Assembly: GCA_018907035.1 (NCBI GenBank)
Contig: JACCIC010000015.1
Span: forward strand, 1,094,501 to 1,158,500
Length of the DNA stretch: 64,000 bases
DNA from: Sycobia sp. Sy_11
Lineage: Eukaryota; Arthropoda; Insecta; Hymenoptera; Epichrysomallidae
Direction: 5' to 3'
Position numbers and translations under genes: made by a program. Below are positions 26,506-39,391 of the stretch, piece by piece. The notes under the pieces were generated by a model. That model made no database searches, was not told where the DNA came from, and worked only from the letters and a program-made list of their open reading frames with translations. Each line of letters begins with the position of its first letter. The stretch's first letter is position 1.

Positions 26506-26551
<46 letters not shown>
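26506..26551. repeat. (TA)n microsatellite
   Basis: About 23 TA units. Confidence 0.95.
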
Positions 26552-26558
<7 letters not shown>

Positions 26559-26810
26559 GGTAGTGTGCAAGACAAGCCTTTACCCTCGGGCGGTAATCGG
26601 GGACTTTATAGCCGTTTCGATCGAGGCGGCCGCCGCGACAGAGGAAGAACTGTGCATTAGCCAAGAGCCGCGCCGGTACACTTGGGCAATTTTACCGTAC
26701 TCCCGTAATAACGCGCTTTTAAGCCCGAGGTCGTTAATTTTGACCAGGTTGGACGACAATGCCGGGACGGATATTTCGCCAGTTCGGCCAATTTATTATA
26801 CATGCATAGT

Positions 26811-26813
<3 letters not shown>

Positions 26814-26871
<58 letters not shown>
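26814..26871. repeat. (AT)n microsatellite
   Basis: About 29 AT units. Confidence 0.95.
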
Positions 26872-26874
<3 letters not shown>

Positions 26875-27970
26875 TACCTCCAGATTATTTCTGGTAATTT
26901 ACTAAGTATTATAGCTACATTTAGAAGTCGATTGTCGAGTTATATAAAATGCGAAGGAAAAAGAAATTTCTCAAACATTCTATTTATTCTTATATTTCAG
27001 ATTTATATTCCGATAACGCTATTGAAACAACAGCTGATTATATTTAATTATATTAATTGATAATATCTTTTTTTTTTTAAATAATAATCACGATGATTTG
27101 TTGTTTACATGGCCGTAATTATAAAGTTATAAGACATATCTTAATATTTTACAAGAAGTCTAATAGCTAAAAGGTTAATTATAATGTATGATTTAAATTG
27201 CTTTATATACAATCAAAGAACTGTAAATCATATTTGTTATACAATATAAGAAAAACGTGTTGTTTCAATTTATTACTTTACAGTTACTTATAATTTTTTT
27301 TATTAGTGTTTTAAATAGAAATAAAGTATGCTACGTTTTTGTAAATGAATGAAACTTAATATCATAAATAACTTATTTACTAAAAAAATTAGTTTATGAC
27401 TGATAAAAATTGGAATTTAAATAAAAAGCCTAAATTTTAGTTTTATATATATGAAAATAATACATATCACATGAGCATTATCGAATAAACTTGATATCAG
27501 ACGAAAAGTAGTTGATAACAGAAGTTAATTTCATTAGCACTTGATAAACTATCAAGATAATCGGATTTTATGTATAAAGCGATCGCCAAAGAATCATGTA
27601 ATAATCTACAGGCTTATACTTATATATTTATTGAGCCACAATAAACGAATATTTAGTAATGTATTTTACGATAGCTTTTTCTGTACTAATATTCCTATAA
27701 AATTTATTACACAGTGTAGAAGCAATTACTGTATATTGATGGACGGTTGCCTTAATCCGAGCCTTAATTGATACAACGACTACGACAACTCAACAGTGCA
27801 AAGTGTTCCCGCACAAGGTTCCACCTGTAAAGGAAGAAATAGCATATTTTGGGATAAATGACGAAGCACGCCTGGCAAAAGTTTCAATTTTTCGCTTAGT
27901 CCCTTCAAACTCCCAGGAAGGTCCTCGATAACAATCTCAAACGTAATTTTGCCTGGCATCGGTAGCGATA
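26872..27970. other. AT-rich region upstream of the sedoheptulokinase gene
   Basis: This region presumably contains the promoter and 5' UTR of the kinase. Composition changes from AT-rich to balanced at about 27770, roughly 200 nt before the start codon, which fits a 5' UTR. I see no convincing TATA box placed for it. Confidence 0.4.
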
Positions 27971-28752
27971 ATGCCCCCGTTAGTGCTGGGAATCGACGTG
28001 GGCACCACGTCCGTGAAGGTCGTGATCGTCCAGAAGGAGACCCAGGCAATTTTGGCGAATCAATCGAAGGAGACGCAGGCCAACGTGCCGAGCGACCTGG
28101 GAATCGAGGGCAACAAGCAGGACGTGCCGAAAATCCTCTCGGCCATTCACAATTGCATATCCCGACTGCCCAAGGATCTGCTGAGGCAGGTAACGTAATC
28201 GATGCGCCTTCTTGTGTCTATCGGCAGTCTCGCCTTTAAAGTTAGATTAGATTTTTGTTGTTGTTATTGTTTTTTTTTTTTGGGCTGTATAGTTACCGTA
28301 CGAAACATCGATTCAGTTTCAACGTAGGCGGGGACGGTTTGTGGAGGGGGTGTTTTAATTTTAAGAATCCCAGCATTGCGAATACATGTTTATTTTATTC
28401 TCTCCAACGAATGAGAAAGAATGTTCCAATGTCAAAAACAGATATGTAAATTAAAAATTTCTTGGCCATCGCCGAAAAGTGACGAGATACAGCCTGTCGA
28501 TATTTACAAATTATTTTATCAATTTTTTTTATTTTTTTTTGTTTTTTGGTCGAGCGTGGGATATTTCTAGAATGACGTAATTTGAATTTCATACCTCGAA
28601 CAATCTATAATAACGCTGTAACGACAGACTAACGTCCCGTTGACGAACCGAAAACTGGATGTCCAAACTAATAATAGCATGCACCGATAAAAACCATAAC
28701 AATGATAATCACAAAGCTCTTTCGATTGTTCTCGTTTAACATTATATAAATA

Positions 28753-28814
<62 letters not shown>

Positions 28815-31800
28815 TGAAGTACAGTCCGAGAGCCGGAATGATCGTTTTCCTCATTAAAGCGAATCGATAATACGTACGTGCAGGCCATCTATGGAAGAGG
28901 AGCGTCTAACATTTTTAGCTCGTTAAATTAAAGATATATTAAATTGAGTTTCGTGACATTATTAAATATTGATCGATGAATTTGATGTAAATATCATTTC
29001 AAAACAGAAAGGTATAAATAATTTTGGAAATAGCCGAATGCATAGAATGATTTTCGATAAGTTTGATTATATTATATGCATTTATTATATTAAAAAAACG
29101 GATTTATACATTTTTTTATTAAATATCCAAAGAAAAATAAATCCATTGAAGGGGTCACACGTGAGTTTTTTCAATACGTCCCTGAACATAAACCATATAT
29201 TTAATTAACAATTGTGTTCTTGAAACACTTTAAATAGGTTAAATAAAACAGGTTGATTTTGAATTGATTTACTGCCAATGTTTTTACTATTTTATAATCA
29301 TTATTGCATCAAATAAATCAGAATTCGCGCCTCGACCTAAAACTTATCACTTTGGCTTTTACATCAATTTTGATTTATTTGTCGCGATGGTAACTTATTT
29401 AATTATAGGCAATAATTCTTCAATCCGCGAACAATAGAAAATAAATTTAATTGTAGGCGACGCGATTGCCTACACCAATCTGACAAAGTGAAATATAACA
29501 CTTTAATTAAGATTTAGTAGCGAGTGTAAGAGCCAAAAATACGTGTTTTAGAGTTTTTTCAAAGGAGAATAAAATTTTTTTTTTGTAATTTTACAAATTA
29601 TCTTAATACCTGAAGCAGGATCTCAGCTGAAATCTAAACTTGAATCTAAATGAAATCTTTGTCTATATAATAGAGTAAGAAAATTTCTTGTCGAATAAAC
29701 GAGTCGTTGGTTAAGAATAAAACTATACTAATAAAAATATCGACATAATAAAAATTATAAATCCAGGCTTTATCAAAGAATTTTGATTTTTTTGCTACTG
29801 GAATTTCATTCCACTCGATAGATGTAACATCAAGTCTATGTAATAAAATAATTTCGAGCATAATATTTCAAGAAAACAATTAAGTTAAAATGAAAATTTT
29901 TGTTTCTTATTCTTTTTATATAATAATAATTAAATCATAATATAATTATAGTTTTGTTTTCTTAAAATTTCAAATTTTGTATAAAAAATGTTTCATAAAA
30001 TAAACAATCAATGGAAAGCATTTAGTAGATAATATTATACTATAGCCAATGCAATAGAACTTTTCACTTGTTCAAAAATTTGTTAAAACCCATCAGACCT
30101 GTGTAAAACTTATTATTAAAGGCGCCACTAACGAGAAAATTGGCAAGCTTTTAAAGCGCTTTAATAGAGCTTCGGAGGAAAACTGTCGGAGAAAGCCAAT
30201 ATAGCTTTCATTATTATTTTATTTTCCGACTTGCACCGCTCTGCAGTTTTAGTGAACCACTTGTTCTAGTTGCGTATAGATATACGCCTTTGAAGTATAT
30301 ATTCAGCATACAGATCTATAGGGACATAGTCGTGTAGAATAACGCGAGAACTTGCTTACAGATGCAGCAGTCTTATAATTATGTTCACTTTATTTTACGA
30401 TTTAGCTGATTCAAACAGGCATTAGTATAATTAGAATTATATTTGCTTGCTGTAAATTACATAAGCTGTTAACACAACTAGGTACTTTTTGTCAATATCT
30501 TCATAAAAACGTAACATTTGTTTGGCATATCATTTGTTGTATTCATTGGTTCGCTGAAGAAACTATGCTTTGATTACGTAAGGGTGTTTTAAAGAGCGAT
30601 TAAACTTTTGAAATGGCATATTTTTAATAAAATCATTTAATCCCAAAACTGTTTTCCTACTGTTGGCTTACGTATTCTTTTCCCACAAATCTGTACTTGC
30701 GATGAAAATTGCCAATTTTAGAAAAGTAAATTATCGTGCAAGACTAGAAGTCATCATTAATATGCCTTCATTTTTATTTCATCCTTTTCAGTAATGGCTG
30801 GAGCTACGTATCTTATGAAAATTAATTTTCCTACACTAGGAAGATACCTTAAAACGATTAAGCATAACAAGTTCAGTGGTTTAGTTTGGATGTTGTTAAG
30901 TCACTATATATTTATCATTGAGAGATTATTATAAACATTTAATATTCGAATCCATGCCTCGATAGAAAGCATTCGTTTAAGAGATATCCTAGACTTTTGG
31001 CTAACATGGAATATATCCTCCGTCCCTTTTAAGCACACGAGCTCTTAGAATCGGCACATGTGCTATTTGCACTATACCAGAAAATTCTATAACTCGGTAC
31101 TAAAATACTAAACTTTGCCAAGATAATTGAATATACGACGCAATAGCATCATCGCCAGTACAACAATACATATATAGCTCATTCATTTCGATTATGCGAT
31201 AATTTCTTTAACCTCCTTTGAAAAACCATCCTCTCAGCGCTACTAAAAAATGTTAATGGAATTAGTTTTTTTTGTTTATTGTTAACAAACACTAACTCTC
31301 TTTGCCATTATAAATATAATAGCATAGATATATTTTCTTATTGTCAAGAACGTATTTATTTCAAGATTTATTTTGAGCATTTACGTTTTGACATAATTGA
31401 ATTTCATATCAATCGTTTCTGCTTCCACTACTCGATGGCACGACTGTCGTAGGCCGAATTTCCGTAATCCCGTGCTTGCGACCCATCAAACTTTCTCGCG
31501 AATCCGCGATTTACGCGTTGTCGCTTGGAGCCCGTACGCTGGATTCTGGGACATTGAAGGCAATAGCATTATCGCAAGCTTACGTGCGCCGGGCAACAAG
31601 TTTCAGATAGGTATTTTTAAGAGAAGATTATGACGACAACGGTTCAGTCGTCCAGTGTGCTACGCGATTTCTTACAATTCATCATCCTTAATCTGCTGGG
31701 CAGCGCTGTGGGAGTTGCCTTTGGAAACAGAATTGTTACGTCAATATTTGTACGCTTTTCTTTTTCACTATAATGTCCTCGAGTGTTTTATTTATTTCTC

Positions 31801-33654
31801 ACATCGACATCTCCGACGGCGATCTGCTATAATCTACTTGGAACTGGGGAGTTTGCAATTATTGACCAACTGAAGCTACTACATCTAATTGGCTCAAAAA
31901 GAAACTCAGAACGAGTTATATAAAACAAGCATTTCCTAATTAATTTATCTGCTCTTAAAAAATTTATGATCGTTTTTAAAACGATGTATAAACCTTTTTT
32001 TTGTTCGCATTACTGATTCTTCATTTCTTAGTGTCAGACGCAGAAAATAAATTCTTCTCGCAATTATACTATTTTTTTAACGTTGAATATCTGCATGTCA
32101 ATACATAAATTAAATTTATGATAAGAACACTGCCTTAAATGTCCTTTCCGCGAATAAAAAATCGCGCCTTCCATCTTACTTAAAATTGCATCGATCGCTC
32201 GAGCTTGACGGCCGATTCATTTTATCAACCCCTGTCTCGTTGAAAGGTCGAGGGCATCGGGATCTGCGGCCAGATGCACGGCGTGACTCTGTGGAAATCG
32301 CCGAACGAGTGCGCCTACAAGGAGAACGGCGACTTCAAGCTCGACATCGACAAGGACAAGGTGTCCCATTTGTACACGTGGCAAGACGGCCGATGCGACA
32401 GGGAATTTTTACAGTCCCTGCCGAAGTCGGCGAGCCATCTGCCCGCGCACACCGGCCACGGCTGCGCGACTCTATTTTGGTTCGCCAGAAATAAGTGAGT
32501 ATTATAATACACGGCGCGCGCGCGCGCGCTTATTGTCTTGCCAGTCAACGACATCAGCTCAGCTCCATTCATATAACGATTCGGGTGCTTTCTTTGTTGC
32601 TGGTCTATTCGTTTATTTTTAATTACCTGCGGAGCTAAAGCTAGAGAGAATTGACTAAATTACCCGAAAGATTGCGGAAATGGCGCAATTTTTTGCCTAG
32701 ATATTCTTTTGATTTTAATACAAGATTGGTGTTGAAGCCGATTCGTACGCGAGGCGCATTACTGCTAAAGATGGCAAAACTGGTCTTGAATGGTTGACAG
32801 CACGAAAGTATACATTTTGAGTATAAAATAGGTTCAATTTTAATCAAATTTTGGAAAGCTGCATCTTTTTATAGGGTTATTATATGGATGAGCATAATGA
32901 TTTTTTACGCTTCCTTATAAATGAAAGTGGAAATTGTAAATTGATAAAACTACTAAATGCCCAAATTACAAAACAAATGAAGAAAGCATAAATTTTCACA
33001 TGAAATTTTGAATATTTTAAAATATATTTAATTGCCACTGCTAGAAATTGAATTAGTCGGTTGAAAGAAATAAAAATAGTATCGGGTTTGAAAAAAAAAA
33101 TGAAGCAACATAGAAAATAACTGAAAAAGCTTCTTATTTTAATTTGTATGTGTTATTTAAGTATTATAGTAAAGAAACAAGAACATTAATTATTGTTGCG
33201 TCTCTTTCACTCAGATAGCAATGCTCAGACCATCTTTAATTGTTTTATTTATAATCTATTCTTCTTCATCAGTAGTTTGTATTAAAATATCTATATAAAG
33301 TCTATAATAACCGATTCAGCGGGCATTAATACATAAATGATGAGGTTATCTATGAACCAATCTGAAGTCGAAAGTTAATTAACAATAAGATTTCTCATTT
33401 TATAATATTTATCATAAGAAATTTTACAAAATTGCTATTAAAATATGAATTTTTACAATTTTTGTTAAAAGTTTATTACTCTCTAAATATTTTATTTATG
33501 TAAAATCACTGTGACATATTTGATTATAAATTATTTCAATAAATGATATTAACATTTTTAGATATTTAAATAAATAAGTAGAGATGATGTTGAAGTAAGG
33601 AAGAAGAAATACTTATTTATTATTTTAAAATATCATATAATGACTTTTCTGAAG

Positions 33655-33706
<52 letters not shown>

Positions 33707-35616
33707 TGAAATAAACTATAATTGTTTTCTTGAAACTTCCTCAAATCATCGTAAAAATACTTAAAAACTCACTCAAGAGCCACGGTCCGTGTCCTCTTCT
33801 TCTGCGACTGCTTTATATGTATATCGTGCGCGCTAAAAAAAAAAATTCCATCTACTATATAAATCTAAATATATATAAATGATGTTTTGTAAAAAAAAAA
33901 AAAAAAAAAAAAAACCAAACAGGCCGGAGAAATTGGCAAAGTACGATCGATCGGGCACGGTGCAGGACCTCGTCGTCAGTCTCCTCTGCGACAGCGACGT
34001 GGTGAAAACGAGCACCCAGAACGCCGCGAGCTGGGGCTACTTCCTGACGGAGTCGAGGCAATGGGACGTGGAGGCGTTGGCCGAGGGCGACTTTCCCCTG
34101 CAGCTGCTGCCCTCGGAGATACTGACGCCGGGCCAGACTGCCGGCACGCTGGCGCACGAGTGGTTCGGCATACCCGCCGGGGTGGCCATAGGTAATATTT
34201 AGAAAGTTATGAATTGATTGAGCTGTTATAAGTAATATTTAGTATAAATAAGTATATAAATAATAATATATAAACAACAAATTGTTAGTTATTCATGGAT
34301 TTATTTAAATGAATTTTTTTCTGTAGTCTGCGCATCTTATAAATTGTTGTTAAAATTAGCTGATACAAAGACAAAGACCTTTAAAAATGCTGATTGACTA
34401 GCGCTATCTACATAATTTTTATTGCTCAATTTTACCGATTTAGCCTGAAAAATGGACTAATAATTTTTACAGAAACAAATTCAATACAAATTCAAAACTA
34501 TACATTATGTGAAGAGACATATGAACGTGTTAAGGTATTGAAAATATTTTATAATTTTCATTAAAATAACTCAGTAATTTCAAAATATTTTCCTAATAAT
34601 AGCCTAAAATATAAATTCCTTAAAATTCCAGATGGGTGAAAAAGATTAAATTTTTCTGTGACATATGATGTAAACAATCATTGAAAAACTTATAAAACGA
34701 TAATCTTAGCAAATACGAAATGAATAAATGAATTTTTCTATATTTTTCTCCAAGACTTAGATAGTTTCACAATTGTGATTGAAAAAATCGGTCTATCCCA
34801 GGCGATTAAGCCAAATTTGATGATTTACTTTATAAAAAGTATACAAGAAAACAGTTTTTCAAGAAGATAAAGATAAAATTATAAAAATTGTTAAATAAAC
34901 TAACAAAGGAAAACTGTTTTTAGGTGTCGCTCACGGTTACCTGCAAGATATGTCGATTTTTTACATTCTAACCGTGAAGCTATTCATGTTTCGGAGAAAA
35001 ATATGTATTTATGAAAGTTATATTTTACTTTTTCAATATGCTATATTTGAAACTGCCCCAGCCCATTAATTTTATTAATTATTTTTTTGCAACTAACATT
35101 GACCGTAACCCCAGATTTAGCAAATCTCTTGTTATGGGGTAACTTATAAACATGTAACATGTTTTAAGTTTTGAAAATATACGACTCGTTAAAATTCGTT
35201 TTAAATTTATTTATTATAGGCGTTGCGTTAGGCGACCTGCAGTGTTCAGTTTATGCACTTTTGAAAGAACCGACGGACGCAGTTCTTAATATTTCTACGT
35301 CTGCTCAGCTGGCTTATGTTCATCCGACATTCAAGCCAGACGCGGTCAAAAGATCAGGTATGTCGCAGCCGACTAATCAGCACTTAAAACACATGCATAT
35401 CAATAGAATAATGACTGACGTAATAAATCGAACTGCAGCGAAAATAGAATATTTTCCGTACTTCGAAGATAAGTACTTGGCGGTTGCAGCTTCGCTAAAC
35501 GGCGGCAATACCCTTGCTACCTTTGTAAAGTCTGTTCAGCAGTGGACGTTAGAATTGGGATTCTCAGTACCTCAGTGTATGTATATGCACCTTCATCATT
35601 AATTACATTATAGATT

Positions 35617-35712
<96 letters not shown>

Positions 35713-37076
35713 CAAGTTAAGAATAGAAAATATAGAAAAATCACGTGGTGTCCTTGACCTTCAATGAATTCTATGTTAACTTTATAATTTAAAATGTAAT
35801 CTCTATTACTCTCGACCTCATAGATGGTAAGAATGGGAAATTATCTCGGTATGACTTTGACCTTAACCACAAAGATTACATCTACATAGGCTATTTTTCT
35901 CCATTTTTATCGGCGAGGTCAAAATGAAGCCACTCCATTTAAATTTATGCAGGCAATTTTGCAATCAGTTGAAAGGATGGCAAATATTTCAGATATCTTA
36001 TATATAGTATATCTATAAAGTATATATTTATCGGATGTATGTGTGCAATGATATATATATTGTTTATCAAAAATTTAATTTATCAAAAAAACATATTCGA
36101 ATTATTTCACCGTAGCAGGAATTTTCAAGTTTGAAGGTCAATTAAAGGTGAAAAGTCCTTTTTTTATGGCTTTAAAAATGCAAATTCAAGATTATTTAGC
36201 TTCGTTAGTGCAAATGTCGCTGTTTTCAAAGCTACAAGAAAATCTTTAATGCATATATGTATATAACCCACTTTAGATTTTGAAATAACTTTTTTCACTT
36301 CATAGAGGACACGCTATCATAACAATTAATTTTCTGTTAAAATTTTATCGAAATTTCGATCTAATCTAACTAAGTAAATTTGTAAGTTTGTAAAAGTTTA
36401 ATTGATGAAAGGATACACATATTTCAATTAATTCATTCTTGTTAATCAGCCAAAGTTTGGGAGAAACTCATAAATCTTGCGAACGATGATTCCACAATCA
36501 GCAACATGATGATAATTCCCACGCTGCTCGGCGAACGCCATGCTCCCGACCAAACAGCCAGCGTGACCGGTATAACCTTGGATACACTGCATTTGGGAAA
36601 TATATTTCGAGCTTTGTGCTCCGGCCTCATAAAGAACCTTCACAAGTCAGTACACGATCCATTTTTATAAACATTGATCTTAATAACCGGGTACCGAAAA
36701 ATAATCAATTTTACATTTACGAATTGTTTAAGAAAACGTGCAATTTTCTCAGTACTAACGATAAATCATATTCTAATTCTGCTTAGCTTAAGAAATTTCG
36801 AATAAGGTTACATTATTTATTTTCGCAACACTGATACATATTTATACAAAATTTATAAAATTTATAAAATCTCTCATTTCGCGTTTCAGCATGATGCCGA
36901 GGGACGAACTGGAGACTGCGGGTATCTGCCGGATCGTCGGCAACGGCTCGGGCCTGGTGCGCAACCCGGTTCTGCAGAAGGAGGTCTCGCGCTGCTACGA
37001 TCTGCCACTCGAGCTCGGGCACACGGGCGACGCCGCCCTCGGGGCCGCGCTCGCGATAATACGCAACGGCGGCTGA
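27971..37076 (+). CDS. SHPK: sedoheptulokinase (FGGY carbohydrate kinase), six exons, complete
   Basis: The enzyme phosphorylates sedoheptulose to sedoheptulose 7-phosphate with ATP in the cytosol, feeding the non-oxidative pentose phosphate pathway. Exons: 27971-28189, 32247-32494, 33923-34191, 35220-35576, 36450-36645 and 36890-37076. Together they make 1476 nt, or 491 aa (the human enzyme is about 480). All introns are GT-AG and the phases join cleanly. Visible landmarks: phosphate-1 motif LGIDVGTTSVKV (residues 6-17), GICGQMHGVTLW early in exon 2, TGHGCATLFW late in exon 2, AGVAIGVALGDLQCSVY across the exon 3/4 junction, PTLLGERHAPDQ in exon 5, and GNGSGLVRNPVL plus a C-terminal GHTGDAALGAALA in exon 6. 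Exon GC is much higher than intron GC. Intron 1 is about 4 kb with no nested gene; introns 1 (or its flank), 2 and 4 carry AT or CT microsatellites. The start ATG sits just before the motif, as in other family members. No frame break is seen. Confidence 0.93.
28190..32246 (+). other. SHPK intron 1
   Basis: A 4.06-kb intron bounded by CAG|GTAACG and AAAG|GTC. It contains one TA microsatellite. A GC-richer patch at 31400-31870 with two short open frames shows no family I recognise; it could be an intronic regulatory element. Confidence 0.6.
28756..28812. repeat. (TA)n microsatellite in SHPK intron 1
   Basis: About 28 TA units, intronic. Confidence 0.95.
32514..32529. repeat. (GC)8 alternating purine-pyrimidine tract
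   Basis: Eight GC units begin 19 nt after the exon 2 splice donor (GTGAGT at 32495). Alternating GC is the classic Z-DNA-prone sequence and is unusual in this AT-rich window. Confidence 0.9.
33658..33704. repeat. (AT)n microsatellite in SHPK intron 2
   Basis: About 23 AT units. Confidence 0.95.
33891..33914 (+). repeat. 24-nt poly(A) directly before the SHPK exon 3 acceptor
   Basis: An A homopolymer occupies the place where a polypyrimidine tract would normally lie; the acceptor AG is at 33921-33922. Confidence 0.95.
35622..35708. repeat. compound (CT)n-(TA)n microsatellite in SHPK intron 4
   Basis: About 18 CT units run into about 26 TA units, starting about 45 nt after the exon 4 donor. 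The architecture is the same as the tract at 3495-3576. Confidence 0.95.
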
Positions 37077-38706
37077 TCCCATATACGTTATATAGACACA
37101 CTAGGAGCTGAACTAGGAGGATGACAACGAACGGTCGAGAGCGTCGCTTTGTTCGCGTGATACCGCAGGGAAATACGGTCAAAGCATTTGCATCGAAGTA
37201 TTCACACGTTCCCATATTGCGAATGAAGCTAATGTCGGTGCAAAAGTGTACTTTGTTACGTTCTAAGAGATTAAATCCAAGAGAGTTAAATATAAATTTT
37301 TAATATCTTTAGGGAACAGATAAGATTGCATGGGCGGACGACTAGTCAGGATAAACAGTTCAAATTCTATTTTAAATAATTTAGAACGTGCAATTTACTG
37401 TCGATTATAATCAGTGTATCATAAATCGAGTGTATCATAAAATAGAACCTATAGTTTTGAAAGTTTACTATCTGGCGAGATTCATTAATTTAGATGTAGT
37501 GAAATACATGTTATTTATATTACGTGGACATGATTGCTAAATTAGCAAATGTATATAAATTAGTGTAAGCTGTTATGAGAATTTATATTTTTTATTCGTT
37601 AGCGACGCATTATGCAATAGAAAATATAATTTTCACTTCAAATTCTAATATATATATTGCCAAAATACACCGGTAATAACTACTGCACATATATAATATG
37701 TAAAATGTCGAGTATAAAAATTTATTTCAAGTGTAATATTCATGTTTTAGTGTAATTACAATGTAAACATTGCCAAGAGCGTCGACAAATATCTGGTCGC
37801 CGTGGTAGAACCAGATATGGTTTTTTGAAAAACTCGAGCTTGAAACCCATTGCGAAAACTTGTAAATACCAAACTTAAATACTAAACCATAAACTCCCAA
37901 ATTAAGATATTCGAGCGTATATAACTTTCTGAACTTATATGTTGATATTGTCATGAATATTTTGTTATATGAAAGTGTTATACTTACTACCTAAAAATCA
38001 CAACGTTAAAGGTTAATTTTTTAAAGAAGAAATGAATAATTCAAGGCTTAAAAATGAGCGAGAAATTTTGTTAGTTATTTATATTTTTTTATGGATATTC
38101 CAGTTCAGAAACAATTAGATTAAGAAGATTTAAATCTGTTTGATTTGGACAATTCGTCGGTTGAAAGAGGGTATGTAAAAATACCAGGCACAGAAAAATG
38201 ATTCAATGAGGCCCTTGGGCATTACAATGTTTTAAATTATGTATTGGCTAATTTTTTTTTTATAGAAGTAAGTTATTTTTTGCAACTGCAAAAAATATGA
38301 AAAAAAAATTTATAAGAAATATTTATGTTTTTTGTTACTATATATTAATAAATTCTGTTTCTTTATTATTATGCGAATGACTTATTGATGTGAACCATAA
38401 ATAACCTTAATAACTAGTCTGTACGATCATACATTTAAAATGCAAGTATGTATATACCTAAGCATCATAAACATTATGAAGCATCATGAACAACATTTTA
38501 AAAAAACATACATACTTTTGAATCGTTATAATTTTTTAATCGATCATAAAATCGTGAAAATCTTTCTAAGATATTAATCACTTTTAGATATCTGAAATTG
38601 ATTGCATTTTAAGACAAAAAAATAATCTATAAACATTGCTCTTATAGTATCCGATAAAGGAATTACCTATGCTAAGAGTCAACCATATAAAGCTTACCAA
38701 TTATTT
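37077..38706 (+). other. SHPK 3' UTR and intergenic AT-rich sequence
   Basis: GC content falls away after the stop codon. An ATTAAA at 37270-37275 could act as a variant poly(A) signal; no AATAAA is obvious nearer the stop. The rest shows no gene. Confidence 0.4.
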
Positions 38707-39198
38707 AAATTAATAAATATTTTTATCGGTCTTACAGTCTTTATAATATAATATATTAGCTAAAATAATGACAGTCAGACGGTCCTTGTTTATGTTCATC
38801 CCTGTAGTATCTGAAATAAAACGTATTACTACCATAAATTATAATAAAAATTAAAAATAAAAATAAAATAAAGTTTAGTTCCTGCAGATGAACCGTAGTG
38901 GTAAGGTAATTCTAAATTTAAGGTGGTGGGGGCAGTCCGGTTGTCCTTTACTAACATAGAATATTACTTTTATAATTTTTATTTTATTTTATTTATTATT
39001 TTATTTTTATTTTTATTTTTATGTTTATTTTATTATTAATTTATTTATTTTTATTTTTAATTTAATTTATTGTAGTAATAAGTGTTATTTCAGATTCTAC
39101 GGGGGTGAACATAAACAATGACAGTCTGACTGTCATTATTTTAGCTAATATATTATATTATAAAGACTATAAGACCGATAAGAATATTTATTAATTTA
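38707..39198. mobile_element. fold-back / MITE-like element with long inverted arms
   Basis: Left arm at about 38707-38875 and right arm at about 39020-39198 are inverted copies. Shared stretches include TATATTAGCTAAAATAATGACAG, the GTTTATGTTCA block and ATCTGAAAT, with scattered mismatches. The arms enclose a spacer of roughly 140 nt containing GGTGGTGGGGGCAGTCCGG (38923-38941). There is no coding frame, so it is non-autonomous. The distal arms are A/T-rich (ATAAA-type words). A partial second copy occurs at 58836-59080, showing that it is a dispersed repeat. Target-site duplications are not clear, so the superfamily is unassigned. Confidence 0.7.
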
Positions 39199-39337
39199 AT
39201 TCAGAACAGTCGACATAAGTACAATCTTTAATTCTAATTCACTAATTATTTAAATTTATTATAATTAACTGAAGGTTCAATTAAAAAGCTTTCACGATAC
39301 TTACTACATTTATGTAATTAATTGATTTTATATAAAT

Positions 39338-39343
39338 TTTATT
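39338..39343 (-). terminator. poly(A) signal of protease homologue A
   Basis: AATAAA on the minus strand, about 50 nt after the stop codon of the gene ending at 39392. Confidence 0.5.
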
Positions 39344-39391
39344 AATTAATAGTTATATTCAAAATAGATTATTATTTGCAAACTACAAGAA

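Noticed and set aside
33855..34157. Minus-strand frame of 100 codons
   Set aside because: Antisense shadow of SHPK exon 3, extended through the poly(A) tract.
36813..37215. Minus-strand frames of 89 and 109 codons
   Set aside because: They are antisense shadows of SHPK exon 6.
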